Part shown: piece by piece, positions 23,452 through 23,738 of the stretch | Layout: each line of letters starts with the position of its first letter | Position numbering within the stretch: the stretch's first letter is position 1 | From: an uncultured Verrucomicrobiales bacterium | GTDB taxonomy: Bacteria > Verrucomicrobiota > Verrucomicrobiia > Verrucomicrobiales > Akkermansiaceae | NCBI GenBank assembly: GCA_937916135.1 | Contig: CALFTQ010000076.1 | Span: 1-23,738 of the forward strand | Direction of reading: 5' to 3' | DNA length: 23,738 nt | Notes under the pieces: model-generated | What the model saw: the letters and a program-made list of their open reading frames with translations, nothing else | What the model was told of the DNA's origin: nothing | The model's database searches: none | Program-made: the position numbers and the translations under genes

Positions 23452-23738
23452 TCACTTACCCTTTCGAGCCTGATTTATTCTTTGTTGTACCCACTCGTGT
23501 TTCGCGAGTTTGACCAAACGTTCGGCATCGGCATCCGGCAAGGCCATGCTGCACATGAAGGCGTAGCCGTCTGAACTGACGCGGCTTAAAGCGGCAACTC
23601 CAGGAAATGGTGTTGTTTTGATGCTGCCATCAGCCATAGTAAACTCCAACTCCAGCGCGTATGCGGGAGTAACACAGGCACACAAGTCCGGCTTGACCGG
23701 CTGAATTTTGCCGATTAGGCTCAGCAATTCGGCTTTTT
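23452..23738 (-). CDS. Unknown protein, C-terminal fragment (cut by window end)
   Basis: The frame is open to the window edge, so the start is not visible; about 95 residues are seen. Features are a beta-like stretch (LELEFTMADGSIKTT), a VSSDGYAFMCSM segment, and a basic helical tail (KLAKHEWVQQRINQARKGK). A TTG at 23727 could act as start but has no support. No family recognised. The 100 bases between it and the next minus-strand gene show no terminator hairpin. Confidence 0.5.
   Translation of the reverse strand, partial: KAELLSLIGKIQPVKPDLCACVTPAYALELEFTMADGSIKTTPFPGVAALSRVSSDGYAFMCSMALPDADAERLVKLAKHEWVQQRINQARKGK

Overview
The window looks like a chromosomal segment of a GC-rich Gram-negative bacterium. 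The best guess is a member of Verrucomicrobiota related to Akkermansia. This rests on base composition, the divergent Bacteroidetes/Verrucomicrobia-style ParC active-site context, and lipoprotein/RND envelope genes. No rRNA or other taxonomic marker is present, so the assignment is an inference. I see no tRNA or rRNA gene, CRISPR array, insertion sequence, phage gene or attachment site.

Layout. Bases 1-3173 (+) hold the iron-sulfur scaffold genes sufC (5' end cut by the window), sufB and sufD. Convergent to them, 3264-5858 (-) encodes two PilT-type retraction ATPases; the promoter-proximal one carries a second, degenerate copy of the PilT N-terminal domain. A well-formed promoter at 5966-5993 drives a fused two-domain siroheme-decarboxylase-like protein (6004-7098), which abuts a convergent DUF805-like membrane protein (7099-7761).

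Bases 7820-14284 (-) are a self-contained metal-efflux operon: promoter, outer-membrane lipoprotein, periplasmic adaptor and CusA-like RND pump, then a near-perfect terminator. The adaptor has a long His/Cys tandem-repeat domain. Directly upstream, a small exported Cys/His-rich protein (14298-14684) has its own promoter and terminator. The two units together suggest a periplasmic metal buffer or relay feeding a tripartite pump.

Bases 14742-19305 (-) hold a membrane-anchored protein of unknown function, adenylate kinase (adk), an Aas-like acyl-ACP/CoA ligase with a decayed acyltransferase half, and a Sel1-repeat envelope protein. Divergent from these is parC (19410-21590, +), followed by small membrane or exported proteins of unknown function (21659-23738), the last cut by the window end.

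A recurring feature is the position of near-consensus sigma70-type promoters. Several -10 boxes end only 8-14 nt before the start codon with no Shine-Dalgarno sequence, so leaderless or nearly leaderless transcripts are predicted. A few other genes have clear ribosome-binding sites. These promoter positions were used to correct several start codons.
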